From Pictodentalium vernedei (Eukaryota > Mollusca > Scaphopoda > Dentaliida > Dentaliidae): a DNA stretch of 64,000 bases. This document shows positions 22,836 through 33,698 of the stretch, one piece after another. Made by a program: the position numbers and the translations under genes. The first letter of the stretch is position 1, and the number at the start of each line of letters is the position of its first letter. The notes beneath the pieces were generated by a model. That model did not search any database. It worked only from the letters and a program-made list of their open reading frames with translations, and had not been told where the DNA came from. The stretch spans positions 177,485,919 through 177,549,918 of the forward strand of contig CM062288.1 in NCBI GenBank assembly GCA_031216915.1. The letters run 5' to 3'.

Positions 22836-23185
22836 AGCATGGTGGCGCAATGGTCATGGCATTGGACTTTTAAATCAAAAGGTCTATGGTTTAATCCCCA
22901 CCAGGTTTAACTGCATTGTGTCCTCGGGCAAGGCACTTAATCCTGATTGCCGATGTGGAGGAATTGTGGTGCTGTGTACTAAGACGTACTGCACATTGAT
23001 GGGGCAATTGTCTTCAACCACAGCTAGCCCTGCTTGTGTGGATTTAGTACATTGGAGAATCTGGCAGTTGCTCATCACTGCTTGGTGGTTCTCTCCAGAT
23101 ACTCCAGCTTCCTCCACTCATAAAATGGTCTGATATGAGGTGCCCTGGCCGTCACAAGTGTCATTAAACCCCAATAAATAAATAT
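22836..23185 (+). mobile_element. SINE family 1 with tRNA-like head
   Basis: The head has 'ggtggcgcaatggtcatgg' (box A-like) and 'tatggtttaatcccc' (box B-like), then 'gtgtcctcgggcaaggcac', the common body, and a short 'ccccaataaataaat' tail. A short possible duplication, atgaat, flanks it. The head differs in sequence from the minus-strand tRNA-headed copies, so it may derive from another tRNA or be diverged. Confidence 0.8.
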
Positions 23186-23365
23186 GAATCGCAGAGGACA
23201 TTTGCAAAAATCATTTCACAAATAACCAAAAATTTCTAATTTTTGCCTCACAAACAGTTTGTGATCCCTCATTGGAATGCGTTTGACAAATGCATTCCAA
23301 TGATGAGCCATAAGCTATGTTTTGGAGGCAAAAATTGAAACTAGCTCGAGTTATTTGTGAGCAAA

Positions 23366-25004
23366 GCACACAATGGTGTATCCCCTCATTTCCTTAGCAA
23401 CACCTTAGCATAGTTTTAAATACCCAAGGAGCCTTTCGATGAAAACTGATTTTCTAATGATAAAAGTGGTTCCACTGGAACCACATGAAGCCAAATCAAA
23501 ATTCCGAAACCTTCATGCACATCTGGTGATGCTATGTGACCACCTTAGCATGGTTTAAAAGTTTCGAATTAAATACCCTAGGAGCCTTTCGATGAAAACT
23601 GATTTTCTAACGATAAAAGTGGTTCCACTGGAACCACTTGGGGCAAAATCAAAATTCCGAAACCTTCATGCACATCTAGAAATGTTACCTGAACACATTA
23701 GCATAGTTTAAAGATTCGAATTAAATACCCTAGGTGCCACTGGATCCACCTGGGGGCCGAATCAAAATTCCGAAACCTTCATGCACATCTAGAGATGCTA
23801 CATGAACACTTTAGCATAGTTTAAAAGTTTTAAATTAAATACCCTAGGAGCCTTTTGAGGAAAACATATTTTCTAACAATAAAAGTGGTTCCACTGGAAC
23901 CACCTGGAGCCAAATGAAAATTCCAAAACCTTCATGCACATCTAGACATGTTACCTGAACACATTAGCATAGTTTATACATTTTGAATTAAATACCCTAG
24001 GAGCCTTTCGATGAAAACCGAGTTTCTAATGATAAAAGTGGTTCCAATGGAACCACATGGGGCCAAATCAAAATTCCAAAACCTTTATGCACATGTAGAG
24101 ATGCTACCTGAATACCTTAGCATAGTTTAAAAGTTTCAAATTAAATATCCTAGAAGCCTTTCAATGAAAACAGATTTTCTAACGATAAAAGTGGTTCCAC
24201 TGGAACAACCTGGGGCCAAATCAACATTCCAAAACCTTCATGCACATCTAGAGATGTTACCTGAACACATTAGCATAGTTTAAAAGTTTCAAATTAAATA
24301 CCCTAGGAGCCTTTTGATGAAAACTGATTTTCCAACGATAACCACCTGGGGCCAAATCAAAACTCTGAAACCTTTATGCACATCTAGAGATGTTAACTAA
24401 ACACATTAGCATAGTTTAAACGTTTGGAATTAAATACCCTAGGAACCTTTCGTAGAAAACTGATTTTCCAACGATAAAAGTGGTTCCACTGGCACCACCT
24501 GGGGCCAAATCAAAATTCTGAAACCTTCATGCACATCTAGAGATGTTACCTGAACACATTAGCATAGTTTAAACATTTTGAATTAAATACCCTAGGAGCC
24601 TTTCGATGAAAACTGATTTTCCAATGATAAAAGTGATTCCACTGGAACCACCTGGGGCAAAATCAAAATTCCGAAACCTTCATGCACATCTAGAGATGTT
24701 ACCTGAACACATTAGCATAGTTTAAATGTTTTGAATTAAATACCCTAGGAGCCTTTCGATGAAAACTGGTTTTCTAACGATAAAAGTGGTTCCACTGGAA
24801 CCACCTGGGGCCAAATCAAAATTTCGAAACCTTCATGCACATCTAGAGATGTTACCTGAACACATTAGCATAGTTTAAGCATTTCGAATTAAATACCCTA
24901 GGCGCCTTTCAGGGTGTGACATACGGACAGACGGGCATACGGATGGATGTACCGATGGAGATCAAGACTATATCCCCGCATTTTTGAAAATGCAGGGATA
25001 AAAA
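23366..25004 (+). mobile_element. HLE-D, Helentron-like element with 153-bp monomers
   Basis: The left end holds a small hairpin, acac-aatg-gtgt (23368-23379), followed by atcccctcattt. The right end is a hairpin, tatccccgcattt...aaatgcagggata (24971-25000), then AAAAT. The left atcccc pairs with the right gggata. Eleven monomers lie between; their taccctagg motif recurs at 153-bp spacing, with shorter units of 114 and 136 bp. An ACGG/ATGG simple repeat (24921-24958) precedes the hairpin. Each monomer carries a palindrome, gtggttcc-act-ggaaccac. Non-coding. Confidence 0.8.
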
Positions 25005-25047
25005 TAATAAAATTTAGTTGGCAATTTTACTTTAGGTAAAGGATTAA

Positions 25048-25761
25048 ATTACACATTATGTGATAAAAACAATCTCAACTTCAACATGATTTCATTTACT
25101 AAAATCCATCTGGTAAACCTCAGCACAAGTCTATTTTAGTCAACTCAATTCAGATATTCCATATCAAATCGTGACTAAAAAAGAGATCCTATATTTCCAC
25201 ATCAGTGTAATCTCTTAGATCCTTGAAGCACTGGGAGGCATGACTTGATTTGGAGCTGCTAAATAAATGAGCAAATCACTTCTTAGTAGTTTGTGCATTA
25301 TTATAACTTGCTGAGTGCTGAATAAATTTCAAGGGATCACTTAAAATCTGAACATTTTTTCACTTTGTTATATCATTTGTAATTGTAAGGGTATTAGAGG
25401 CTCTGAAATCAAGTTTCTGTACTTGCGAAAACAACATTGGTCGAAAATTTCATAAGTTCTCATATTTTAACAAATACAGAAAAGTAGCCAATATTGTGAA
25501 GTTTAGAAATAACAGTTTGCATGAAGGACTAATTTTTCATGTCATTCAAGTGATGAACATTTGCTTGAGAAGTGTGTAGCAATAATTAGCAAACAGTGTT
25601 GTTCTGACATGTCCACATTAAACTAAATAAAGTAATTTAGCATTCAGCAGAAACCCAATTTAACCTCATAAATTTGAAAGGTGTCACCGTGATAATTTAA
25701 GAGTGAATTTAAAAATCCATAAATGACTGATCTGTTTGGCTGTGGTGCAGTCCAGATTAAC
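25048..25761. other. unassigned AT-rich DNA
   Basis: No gene or repeat family recognised. Confidence 0.45.
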
Positions 25762-27050
25762 ATGAAAGTGTCAATGACACTGCAACTCAACATGTCCTTG
25801 AAGGGACTGTACTAAATAGAAAGCTCAAGTAATGTCAAGTCAATTAATCAAGTTTTTACAGAAAAGACATAACACCAAAGCTACATATGAAATCTGAAAA
25901 AGATCAGGTGAGGTTAATGGAATTGCTGACAATTTCTGTACTAAATCCAAGATGGCCGATGGCAGCCATGTTTTTTATCAAAATCAGACAAATTTGATAG
26001 CTCCCATGTAGACACCACAACAAAGTTACAAATGAAATTTGAACAAAATTGGGCGCGTGATGTAGCCTGTAGGGTGCGCTCATGGCATTGTTGACAATTT
26101 ATATGCTAAAGCCAAGATGGCTGCTGACGGCCATGTTTTTCAATAAAATTCAGAAAAATTGCCAATGGATTGTTGACAATTTATATGCCAAATCTAAGAT
26201 GGACATTGGCAGCCATGTTTTTCAACAACATTCAGAAAAATTCAATAACTCCCATCTAGACATTATCCCAAAGTAACATATCAAATTTGGAACTGATCGG
26301 GTGAGAGATGCAGCCTTTAGGGTTTGCCAATGGATTTGTTGACAATTTAAGTGCCAAATCCAAGATGGCTGCCGGAGGCCATGTTTTTCAACAAAATTCG
26401 GAAACATTCAATAGCTCCCATCTAAACATTACCCCAAAGTCAGATATATATCGATCTGATCGGGTGAGATGCAGCCTGTAGCATGTGCCAATGGAATTGT
26501 CGACAATTTATGTACCAAATCTAAGATAGCTGCTGGCAGCCATATTTTTCAATGAATTTTCAAAAAATTTGATAGCTCCCATCTAGACATCACACCAAAG
26601 CTACATATGAAATATAAAAAGATCAGGTGAGACATGCAGTCTGTAGGGTGTGCCAATGGAATTGTTGACAATGTATATGCCAAATACAAGATGGCCATGC
26701 TTTTCAACAAAATTCGGAAAAATTCAAAGCTCTCATCTTGCCATCACACCAAAGCTGCATATGAAATCTGAAACAGATCAAGTGAGAGATGCAGCCTGTA
26801 GGGTGTGCCAATGGAATTGTTGACAATTTATCTGCCACATCTAAGATGGCCATGTTTTTCAACACAATTCGGAAAAATTTGATAGCACCCATCTAGACAT
26901 TGTTCCAAAGCCACATATGAAATTTGGAACTGATTGGTGAGAGCTGCGGCCTGTAGGGTGTGCTAAAGGAATTGTGGATGGACGGACATATGGACGATGG
27001 ATCACAACTCATCCCAATAGCTCATACTTGATGTCAAGTTGAGCTAAAAA
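25762..27050 (+). mobile_element. HLE-E, Helentron-like element with ~160-bp monomers
   Basis: The left end atgaaagtgtcaatgacac is nearly the same as in HLE-A. It is followed by tgcaactcaac, a partial complement of the right end's caagttgagct. Seven monomers ('aagatggc' near 25947, 26111, 26193, 26360, 26519, 26687 and 26841) carry 'gccatgtttttcaacaaaattc' and 'tgcagcctgtagggtg'-type blocks. A short 'ggatggacggac' repeat precedes the terminal hairpin (tagctca..acttga..tcaagt..tgagcta, 27018-27046) and AAAAA. Confidence 0.8.
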
Positions 27051-27237
27051 TCACCTTCAGTTCTGGATACTTCTCTGTGAAAAGTTATAATCCTGTAATG
27101 CCCACCAGATGGCCATTAGAAATTGAGAAGTAGATTTGTGTTTAGAAGATGTATTATGTTTTCCCCCAAACTGCACAGATAAACAGGACACACCACACTG
27201 TTATTGAAACATTGCGGTTCTGTCAACATAATTTTAA
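27051..27237. other. unassigned DNA
   Basis: Short gap between HLE-E and HLE-F; nothing recognised. Confidence 0.4.
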
Positions 27238-27616
27238 AAACAAGAAGAATGTTACTAAGGTAACACATGCCCCCCCCCCCCCCCCCCTGTGACCTTCACC
27301 TTGCAGATGTGGTGGAAACTATTATACACAACACACCTTTTGACTGTCCTTAACATTTGTAAAAAGTTTAACAATTGTACTATGATTCGTTTCTGAGTTA
27401 TGGCTGAGACTCGAATATTGACCAATTTTTAGTATGACCTTGAAATGTGACCTTGACCTTGAAGGTACGAATCCGGCTAATGGTGTGTGACACATCCTCC
27501 CATGGTCCTTTATAATTATGTGAAGTTTGATGACTGTGGCCCTAACAGTTTTTAAGTTATTGGCTCGGACACACACACACACACAGACACACATGGACAC
27601 ACACACACACAGACAC

Positions 27617-27810
27617 CCTCAGTCTTGTCTACCCTACATACCGAGGTACCCCATTGTTTGTCCTTTGTGTGGACTAACGGTTTCTACCTCGTTTTGCTGG
27701 TACAGTTCTGGGAAAACAACCGAGGTAAAGGGTTTCTTTTGTCTTTTGTACCTCGGTAAGGCGAAACACGCAAACTCTTTTGTCTACTTACCTCGTCAAG
27801 TTGGTAAGAC
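27617..27810. mobile_element. MITE-like insertion inside the CA repeat
   Basis: The ends cttgtctacc (27614) and ggtaagacaa (27801) are partial complements. Internal 'taccgaggtacc', 'ctacctcgtt', 'gtacctcggta' and 'cttacctcgtc' repeat an ACCTCG motif in both orientations. It separates two stretches of the same CA repeat. Confidence 0.5.
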
Positions 27811-27812
27811 AA

Positions 27813-27880
27813 ACCCACACACACACACACACATGGACACACACATGGACACACACATGGACACACACACACACACACAT

Positions 27881-27967
<87 letters not shown>

Positions 27968-27968
27968 T
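27813..27968 (+). repeat. (CA)n / ACACATGG microsatellite
   Basis: 'acacacatgg' units run from 27823 to about 27885, then a pure CA run to about 27965. Long ORFs on both strands here (Thr-His or Val-Cys repeats) are artefacts of the repeat. Confidence 0.95.
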
Positions 27969-28199
27969 GGACACATGCATACTTCAATCACTATGTGCCA
28001 CCTGACTTAAGTTGGAAGGCATAATAATGAAAGTGTCAATGGCACTGTAGCTTAACTTCACTGTGTGTTGTGTTTGATGAAAAGGATAATTAGTTCAATG
28101 TTTATGAAAGGATTATGAAATAAGACAAGAATTGTGATAATTGGGAATATGTTAATTTCTGTTCCCTGTATGCTATATATATAAATATATAACTTTTTA

Positions 28200-29380
28200 G
28201 GGGGAAACGATGTACCCATTTCGGTGATAACGAAGCTATTTGACGCATGCATTAAGCCTGTATTGTGCTATAGCAGTGAGGTATGGGGGGATTGTTGTTT
28301 TCTAAAACGCATTAACGACACTGAAAATTTCCATATACAGTTTTGCAAGCGTGTTCTTTGTCTGAATCGCAGGGTATCTAATGTGGCGTCCCTTCCTGAA
28401 ATTGGAAGATTCCCATTGAAATTCAAAATTTTAAAAAACATGATCAAGTACTGGCTGCGCTTGGAATCGCTCGACTCACGATAGATTACTGTACAAATGC
28501 TTCAGTGATTTGAAACAGCGGGGAGGCTCACAATGGCTTGATCTAATACGTGATACCCTCTTTAATCACAGCTTTGGTTATTTGTGGGTAAATCCAAGGC
28601 TGGTGAAGGCTGACCAATTTCCACATACTTTTCTGACTAGAATTCAAGATATGTATTTGCAAACTTGGAAACATTCTGACATAGCTGGAAAGTCAGAGAG
28701 ACAAGGAAAGATGAGATTTTACTTCTCCATAAAGAACACTTATTCTAAAGCACTGTATCTTGACTCTCTTCCGTTTGACAAAAGGAAAGTAATCACAAGT
28801 TTTCTTTTAAGCTATCATAATTTAGAAATTGAGAAGGGTAGGCACCATAAACCGAAGCCAATACCAGTTGAAACGAGGTTATGTAATCAGTATCTTACCC
28901 AGGAGATCGAGGACGAAAAGCATTTCCTTCTTGTTTGTCCTCAGTATACTGAATTATGTAAACGTTTATGGAAAGCCATCAAATGCGTAAGACCCGATTT
29001 CCATTGTCTACATTCAGTTGAGAAACTCACAACCCTTTTCTGTAGAAACATTGACGATATAAGTGAACCCTTAAGTGATTATATATATAGAGCTATGAAA
29101 GTACGGGCTGAAAATCGGGTGAAGTAACCTGCTGCTGCTGAGGCTGCTGTGGCTGTATGTGTGTGTGTGTGCACTCACTTACTATTGGGATGTGAGCTAA
29201 CTGCACCACGATGTATTCAGCAGGTTGGAATCGCTGGCCTTCACGTATCAACACAGAAAAAGCAACATTTCATTCATTTGTGTGTATGTATGTATTTGAC
29301 TTCTTATGTTTATTTTTTCATGCCATACCACTTCTTGTATTTTGGTAGTGCAAATAAATATTCTATTCTATTCTATTCTA
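28200..29380 (+). mobile_element. 5'-truncated LINE (non-LTR retrotransposon)
   Basis: A 3' fragment with coding remains (28206-29127) ends in a pentanucleotide repeat, (ttcta)n, at 29361-29381, and lies inside HLE-A copy 3. The 5' end (endonuclease and most of the RT) is absent, the usual result of target-primed reverse transcription stopping early. The family cannot be named with certainty; the LFDACIKPVLCYSSEVWG type of C-terminus occurs in several invertebrate LINE clades. Its 3' end does not match the SINE tails, so it is not their obvious partner. Confidence 0.8.
28206..29127 (+). pseudogene. LINE ORF2 C-terminal remnant
   Basis: The first frame gives NDVPISVITKLFDACIKPVL followed by CYSSEVWG, the stretch just after the RT fingers/palm in many LINEs, then 'NRRVSNVASLPEIGRFPLK' and 'ILKNMIKYWLRL'. 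The reading frame changes between 28484 and 28510. The second frame (205 codons) continues to a C-terminal zinc-knuckle-like block, with 'RLCNQYLTQEIEDEKHFLL' followed by VCPQY (C..H..C spacing). It ends in a stop at 29125. The frame change and missing 5' part make it non-functional. Confidence 0.8.
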
Positions 29381-29398
29381 CGATTTCAATAAAAATAA

Positions 29399-29827
29399 AA
29401 GGCTGCTCGGCCACATGTCCCCCCAAAAAACAAGTCGAAAAAGGAGCATAACTCTAGTAAAAATGATCGGTCCGAACCCATATTCGAACTTGACTTGTAT
29501 TATTACCCCAGAAAGTCACATACCAAAATTCTTTCTGATCAAATAATCCTAACTGGAGTTATCATCCGGACACCGCAAATCTTGAAATTTCTAAGTCGAA
29601 AAAGGGATATAATTCTACTAAAAATAACCTGGCCGAACCCATATTCAAACTTGACCTGTGGTTTGGGCTAACAAGGTCACATACCAAAATTGGTTCCAAT
29701 CAAATGATCCAAACTGGAGTTATCATGGGGACACCAAGTGGGACGGACGCACAAACGGATGCACAAACGGATGGATGGACAGACACCACTGATTTCTAAA
29801 GTACCCCGAAAAAATTTTCAGGGGACA
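29399..29827 (+). mobile_element. HLE-G, short Helentron-like element
   Basis: The left end has catgtcccccc; the right end is the hairpin taccccgaaaa..ttttcaggggaca (29800-29827). The left tgtcccc pairs with the right ggggaca. Two monomers about 161 bp apart start at 'aagtcgaaaaagg' (29432, 29593). An 'acggacgcacaaacggatgg' simple repeat (29742-29775) precedes the hairpin. It interrupts the left arm of HLE-A copy 3. Confidence 0.75.
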
Positions 29828-31392
29828 ATAATCTGAGGTGTAGACTGTACTAAAGAATGGAGGGGTGGGTTAATGTGGCCCTCACAGTTAATGTATGTGG
29901 CCCTTACAGTTAATGTATGTCAACCAAAGTTACCAAGTTACAGTGAAATTATTCCAAAACTAGTCAACCTATCAAGTTACAATGAAATCCCTTCATCAAT
30001 ACAGCCTGTAGACTGTCCTAAAGGTTTTTGGGCTCTGGGCCTGTGTAGCCATCACGGTTGATCGATCACAACCAAAAGGGGACTTCCTCATCTAGACATT
30101 ACACTGAGTCATCCTACCAAGTTCCAATGAAATCCCTTCATAAATACAACCTGTAGTCTGTGCTAAAGGTTTTCGGGTTTTGGGCTCGGGCAGCAGTCAC
30201 AGTTGAATGATCATGACCAAAAGGGGACGTTTTCATCAAGACATTATATGGAGTCATCCTACCAAGTTACGATGAAATAACTCCATAAATACGACCTGTA
30301 GACTGTGCTAAACGTTTTGGGGTTTTGGGCTCGGACAGTCGTCACGGTTGACAGATCACAACCAAATGGGGATGTTCTCATCTAGACATCATACAGAGTC
30401 ATCCTACCAAGTTACAATGAAATCCCTCCATATTAAATATGACCTGTAGGCTGTGCTAAAAGTTTGGGCCTTGGCAGCCGTCACGGTTGACAGATCATGA
30501 CCAAAAGGCAACATTCTCATCTAGATATTATACAGAGTCACCCTACCAAGTTACCATGAAATCCCTTCATAAATACGACCTGTAGACTGTGCTAAGGGTT
30601 TGGGGGTTTTGGGTTTGGGCAGCCATCATGGTTGACCGATCGCGACCATAAGGGGATGTCCTCATCTAGACATTATACTGAGTCATCCTGCCAAGTTACA
30701 ATGAAATTCCTTTATAAATATGACATGTAGACTGTGCTAAAGGTTTTCGAGCTTCGGGCCCCTGTTGCAATCACAGTTGACCAATCTCAACCAAAAGGGG
30801 ACGTTCTCAGCTAGACATTATATGGAGTCATCCTACCAAGTTACAATGAAATCCCTCCATAAATATGACCTGTAGACTGTACTAAAGGTTTTCAGGTTTC
30901 GGGCTCCGGCAGTCGTCACGGTTGACAAATCACGACCAAATGGAGAAGTTCTCATCTAGACATCATACAGAGTCATCCTACCAAGTTACAATGAAATCCC
31001 TCCATATTAAATATGACCTGCCTGTAGACTGTGCTAACAGGTTTTGGGTTTCGGGTTTGGGCAGCCATCATGGTTGACAGATCATGACCAAAAGGAGACA
31101 TTCTCATCTAGATATTATACAGAGTCATCCTACCAAGTTACAATGAAATCCCTTCATAAATATGATCGGTAGACTGTGCTAAAGGTTTTTGGGTTCGGCA
31201 GCCATCATGGTTGACCGATCGCGACCAAAAGGGGACATTCTCATCTAGACATGACCTCAAACCGGCATATGAAATTTTGTGATGATTGGACAAGAACTAC
31301 AGGGTGTAGCCTGTGCTAAAGGAAAATGTGAACAGACTTCCGCACGCGTGATGGCAATAGCTTATCTTGACTTTGTCAAGTTAAGCTAAAAA

Positions 31393-32057
31393 CATATTTA
31401 TGTTAGGTTTCAAAAAGGACAATTCTAATTGATACACAGAGATCAGAGATCTGACCAGGAACATGGAAATAATTTGAGGCTGATACAGCTACAAGCTTCG
31501 AATGTTGAGTGAAGCATGTCCAGAGAACTCAAATAGAATCTGAGTTCCAATTTTCTGTCAAGAACAGAAAGCAAAAAACGTCTGTTTGTTGATAAGATTG
31601 TTGTTATAAACATTTAACCTTTGACAGCATGGTGATTGACCCATTGAGTGGAACATGATGCAAACCTGAAGCTGAACTCTTATGGTGCAATACCCAAAGA
31701 AGGCAGTAGCATTTACCCAAGAGGCAACACATCAATGTGAGGCACATGTTGGTTAGTTTGTATATTTAATGAAACATTCAATCAGTGTGAGAACCGTGTT
31801 GTGTTGTATATATGCTGTGAAAACTTAGTCGTAAGGGAAACAAGAGACGTAAATGTCACAAGAACAAAATCCAAATATGCAGTGAGAACCAAGAAGAGCC
31901 ATGTACCAGTAGCTACAAAGAGAAGACTTAGACCTGAAGAAACAATGAACTCTCAGCTTATGACAAAATCAAAGAGTATGTATCATGTTTGAATTCCAGA
32001 AAAAACTATAAGTAATGTTTATATTCATATAAATAAATTTTTTGGGGTGATTAATCA
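31393..32057. other. unassigned AT-rich DNA
   Basis: No gene or family recognised. The 63-codon ORF at 31801-31992 has no recognisable motif. Confidence 0.45.
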
Positions 32058-32290
32058 TTAACTCTTTGCATGCTGCTGGCAGATATTCCTGCCCAGGACA
32101 GAAAATCTCTTGTGACCACAACAAGTAAAATTTGAGCACAATTAACCAAATTTTTCCCTGCAAATTGTCTCTATATTTTTACCAGTGATTTCTTGAGTAA
32201 AATTTTCATGAATTTTCTATCAAATCTAGTCATGACAGCAGCCATGACTAGATTTGATGAAAAATATTTTTAAAAAACTCAGCCAGTTAA
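32058..32290. mobile_element. TTAA-bounded MITE, possible
   Basis: TTAA edges at 32058 (ttaactctttgcatgc) and 32287 enclose a palindrome, 'tatcaaatctagtcatg' and 'catgactagatttgatg' (32218-32262). A related palindrome next to ttaactctttagc is at 63217-63330. Terminal repeats are weak. Confidence 0.5.
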
Positions 32291-32344
32291 AAGACTTAAA
32301 AATAACCTTTACTGATACTTGGTATCAGTCATCTTCGTTGTCTC

Positions 32345-33634
32345 ACAAAGAATATAGACATGTGCACTTACAGTGTATAAGTAGCACTGAATAAATCAAA
32401 GTTCATCTAATTTGCATAATTTCTGCACGAGAAAAAAACCTGTACTATGTGTGATGTATTCCATGTTACTAAACATTCATACAAAAATTTATTCAAATCA
32501 GAACTTTCATACAAAAGTTCTGTACAAAAGACTGATTGCACTAATTTTGGTACAAAATAGCTGCTGGTGGCCATCTTGAATTTCAGACCACACCCAAAAA
32601 CACTCATTCTCATCCCACGGTGTTAACAAAGGTACCCAAGAAGTTTCGTGAAGATCGGTTCATAAATACGGCCTCTAGCCTGAGCCGTATAGAAGTTGTA
32701 TACAAAAAACTGATGAGACCTAATTTCGGTACAAAATGGCCACTGGCAGCCATCTTGAATTTTGGACCGCACCCAGAAACACTCGTTTTCGTCCCAAGGT
32801 GATAACAAAGGTACCCAAGACTTTTCATGAAGATCGGTTCATAAATACAGACTCTAGCCCGAGCCGTATTGACATGTGTACTTACTGTGTGTAAGTAGCA
32901 CTGAAAAAATCAAAGTTCATCTAATTTGCATAATTTTTGCACGAGAAAAAAACCCGTATTATATGTGATGTATCCCATGGTACTAAACATTCACACAAAA
33001 AATTATTCAAATCAGCGCTTTCATATGGAAGTTCTGTGCAAAAATCTGATTGCACCAAATTTTGTACAAAATGGCTGCCATCGGCCATCTTGAATTTCGG
33101 ACAGGACCCCAAAACACTCGTTCTCATCCCACGGTGATAACACAGGTACCCAAGGAGTTTCATAAAGATCGGTTCATAAATACGGCCTCTAGCCCGAGCC
33201 GTATTGGCATTTGCACTTACAGTGCTGAAAGTAACACCAAAAAACATCAATGTTAGTCTAATTTGCATAATTTACGCACGAGAAAAAAACCTGTATTATA
33301 TGTGATGTATCCCATGGTACTAAACATTCATACAAAAAATTATTCAAATCAGAGCTTTCATATGGAAGTTCTGTACAAAAAACAGATTTCTGCATCGTCA
33401 GTACAAAATGGTGGCTGGAAGCCATCTTGAATTTTCGGACCGCACCCAAAAACACTCGTTCTCGTACCACGGTCATAACAAAGGTACCCAAGAAATTTCG
33501 TAAAGATCGGTTCATAAATACGGCCTCTAGCCCAAGCCGTATCCAATTGTTGATGGACAGATGGACAGACGGACAGACGGACGACGGACCATGGCATAAG
33601 CTCAAATTTGGCTTCGCCAAAGTTGAGCTAAAAA
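32345..33634 (+). mobile_element. HLE-C copy 1, 5'-truncated Helentron-like element
   Basis: Units with 'gatcggttcataaatacgg' recur at 32661, 32840, 33175 and 33512 (spacings 179, 335, 337). A 'gacagacggacagacgg' simple repeat (33554-33588) follows. The terminal hairpin is agctcaa.tttggc-ttc-gccaaa.ttgagct (33599-33630), then AAAAA. The left end seen in the other copy is missing here. Recurrent phrases such as 'atggccactggcagccatc' make chance ORFs on both strands. Confidence 0.8.
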
Positions 33635-33698
33635 TGAATTATAGAGAAATCTGTATTAGCTGAACTTCAAGTATGCAGACATCAGTATTACTGTGCAC

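Larger units (their letters stand above)
22798..25047 (+). mobile_element. TTAA-flanked MITE carrying a SINE and HLE-D
   Basis: The left edge is TTAA (22798-22801) followed by a diverged actgtttatctaccc; the right edge is ctttaggtaaaggattaa (TTAA 25044-25047). The intact relative at 39721-39931 has ends TTAACCCTTTACCTAAC and its complement. The palindromic core (ccctcattggaatgcg / gcattccaatgatgag, 23258-23309) is shared. SINE 22836-23185 lies in the left arm and HLE-D 23366-25004 in the right arm. TTAA duplications and CCY-type ends are typical of piggyBac-type MITEs. Confidence 0.6.
27238..28025 (+). mobile_element. HLE-F, Helentron-like element with expanded CA repeat
   Basis: The left end has a small hairpin, gttac-taag-gtaac (27251-27264), then acatgcccccc. 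The body has 'tgaccttgaaatgtgacc' and 'gagttatggctgag', then long CA/ACACATGG repeats (27570-27612, 27813-27968). The right end near 28025 (ggcataa) may pair weakly with 'tatgtgcc' at 27992. A 190-bp segment (27617-27810) interrupts the CA tract. A second left-end-like fragment is at about 37212. Borders are less certain than for the other families. Confidence 0.55.
28027..31392 (+). mobile_element. HLE-A copy 3, split by a LINE and HLE-G
   Basis: The left arm (28027-28199) is over 90% like 16126-16280 by eye: gtgtcaatggcac, tagcttaactt, 'gaaaggattatgaaataag'. It is then interrupted. A remnant 'gatttcaataaaaataa' at 29382 matches the next bases of copy 2 (gataaaaataa). After HLE-G the arm resumes at 29829 (gtactaaag...). 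Nine or ten monomers follow at 145-bp spacing (29979, 30124, 30269, 30414, 30553, 30698, 30843, 30988, 31140), then the tail and the hairpin at 31358-31388. The CAGACT repeat is not expanded in this copy. Confidence 0.8.

Noticed and set aside
22836-22905. tRNA gene
   Set aside because: A and B box-like motifs are present but no cloverleaf or acceptor stem is evident, and a SINE body follows.
23400-24910. CRISPR array or regulatory repeat cluster
   Set aside because: 153-bp monomers are contiguous without unique spacers, the genome is eukaryotic, and the array has transposon ends.
27527-28024. 165-codon ORF (and 98-codon antisense ORF)
   Set aside because: Composed of Thr-His or Val-Cys repeats from the CA microsatellite.
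32407-33620. Clustered ORFs on both strands over HLE-C
   Set aside because: Repeated in each unit and on both strands; translations show no known domain, and the same ORFs appear in the minus copy.
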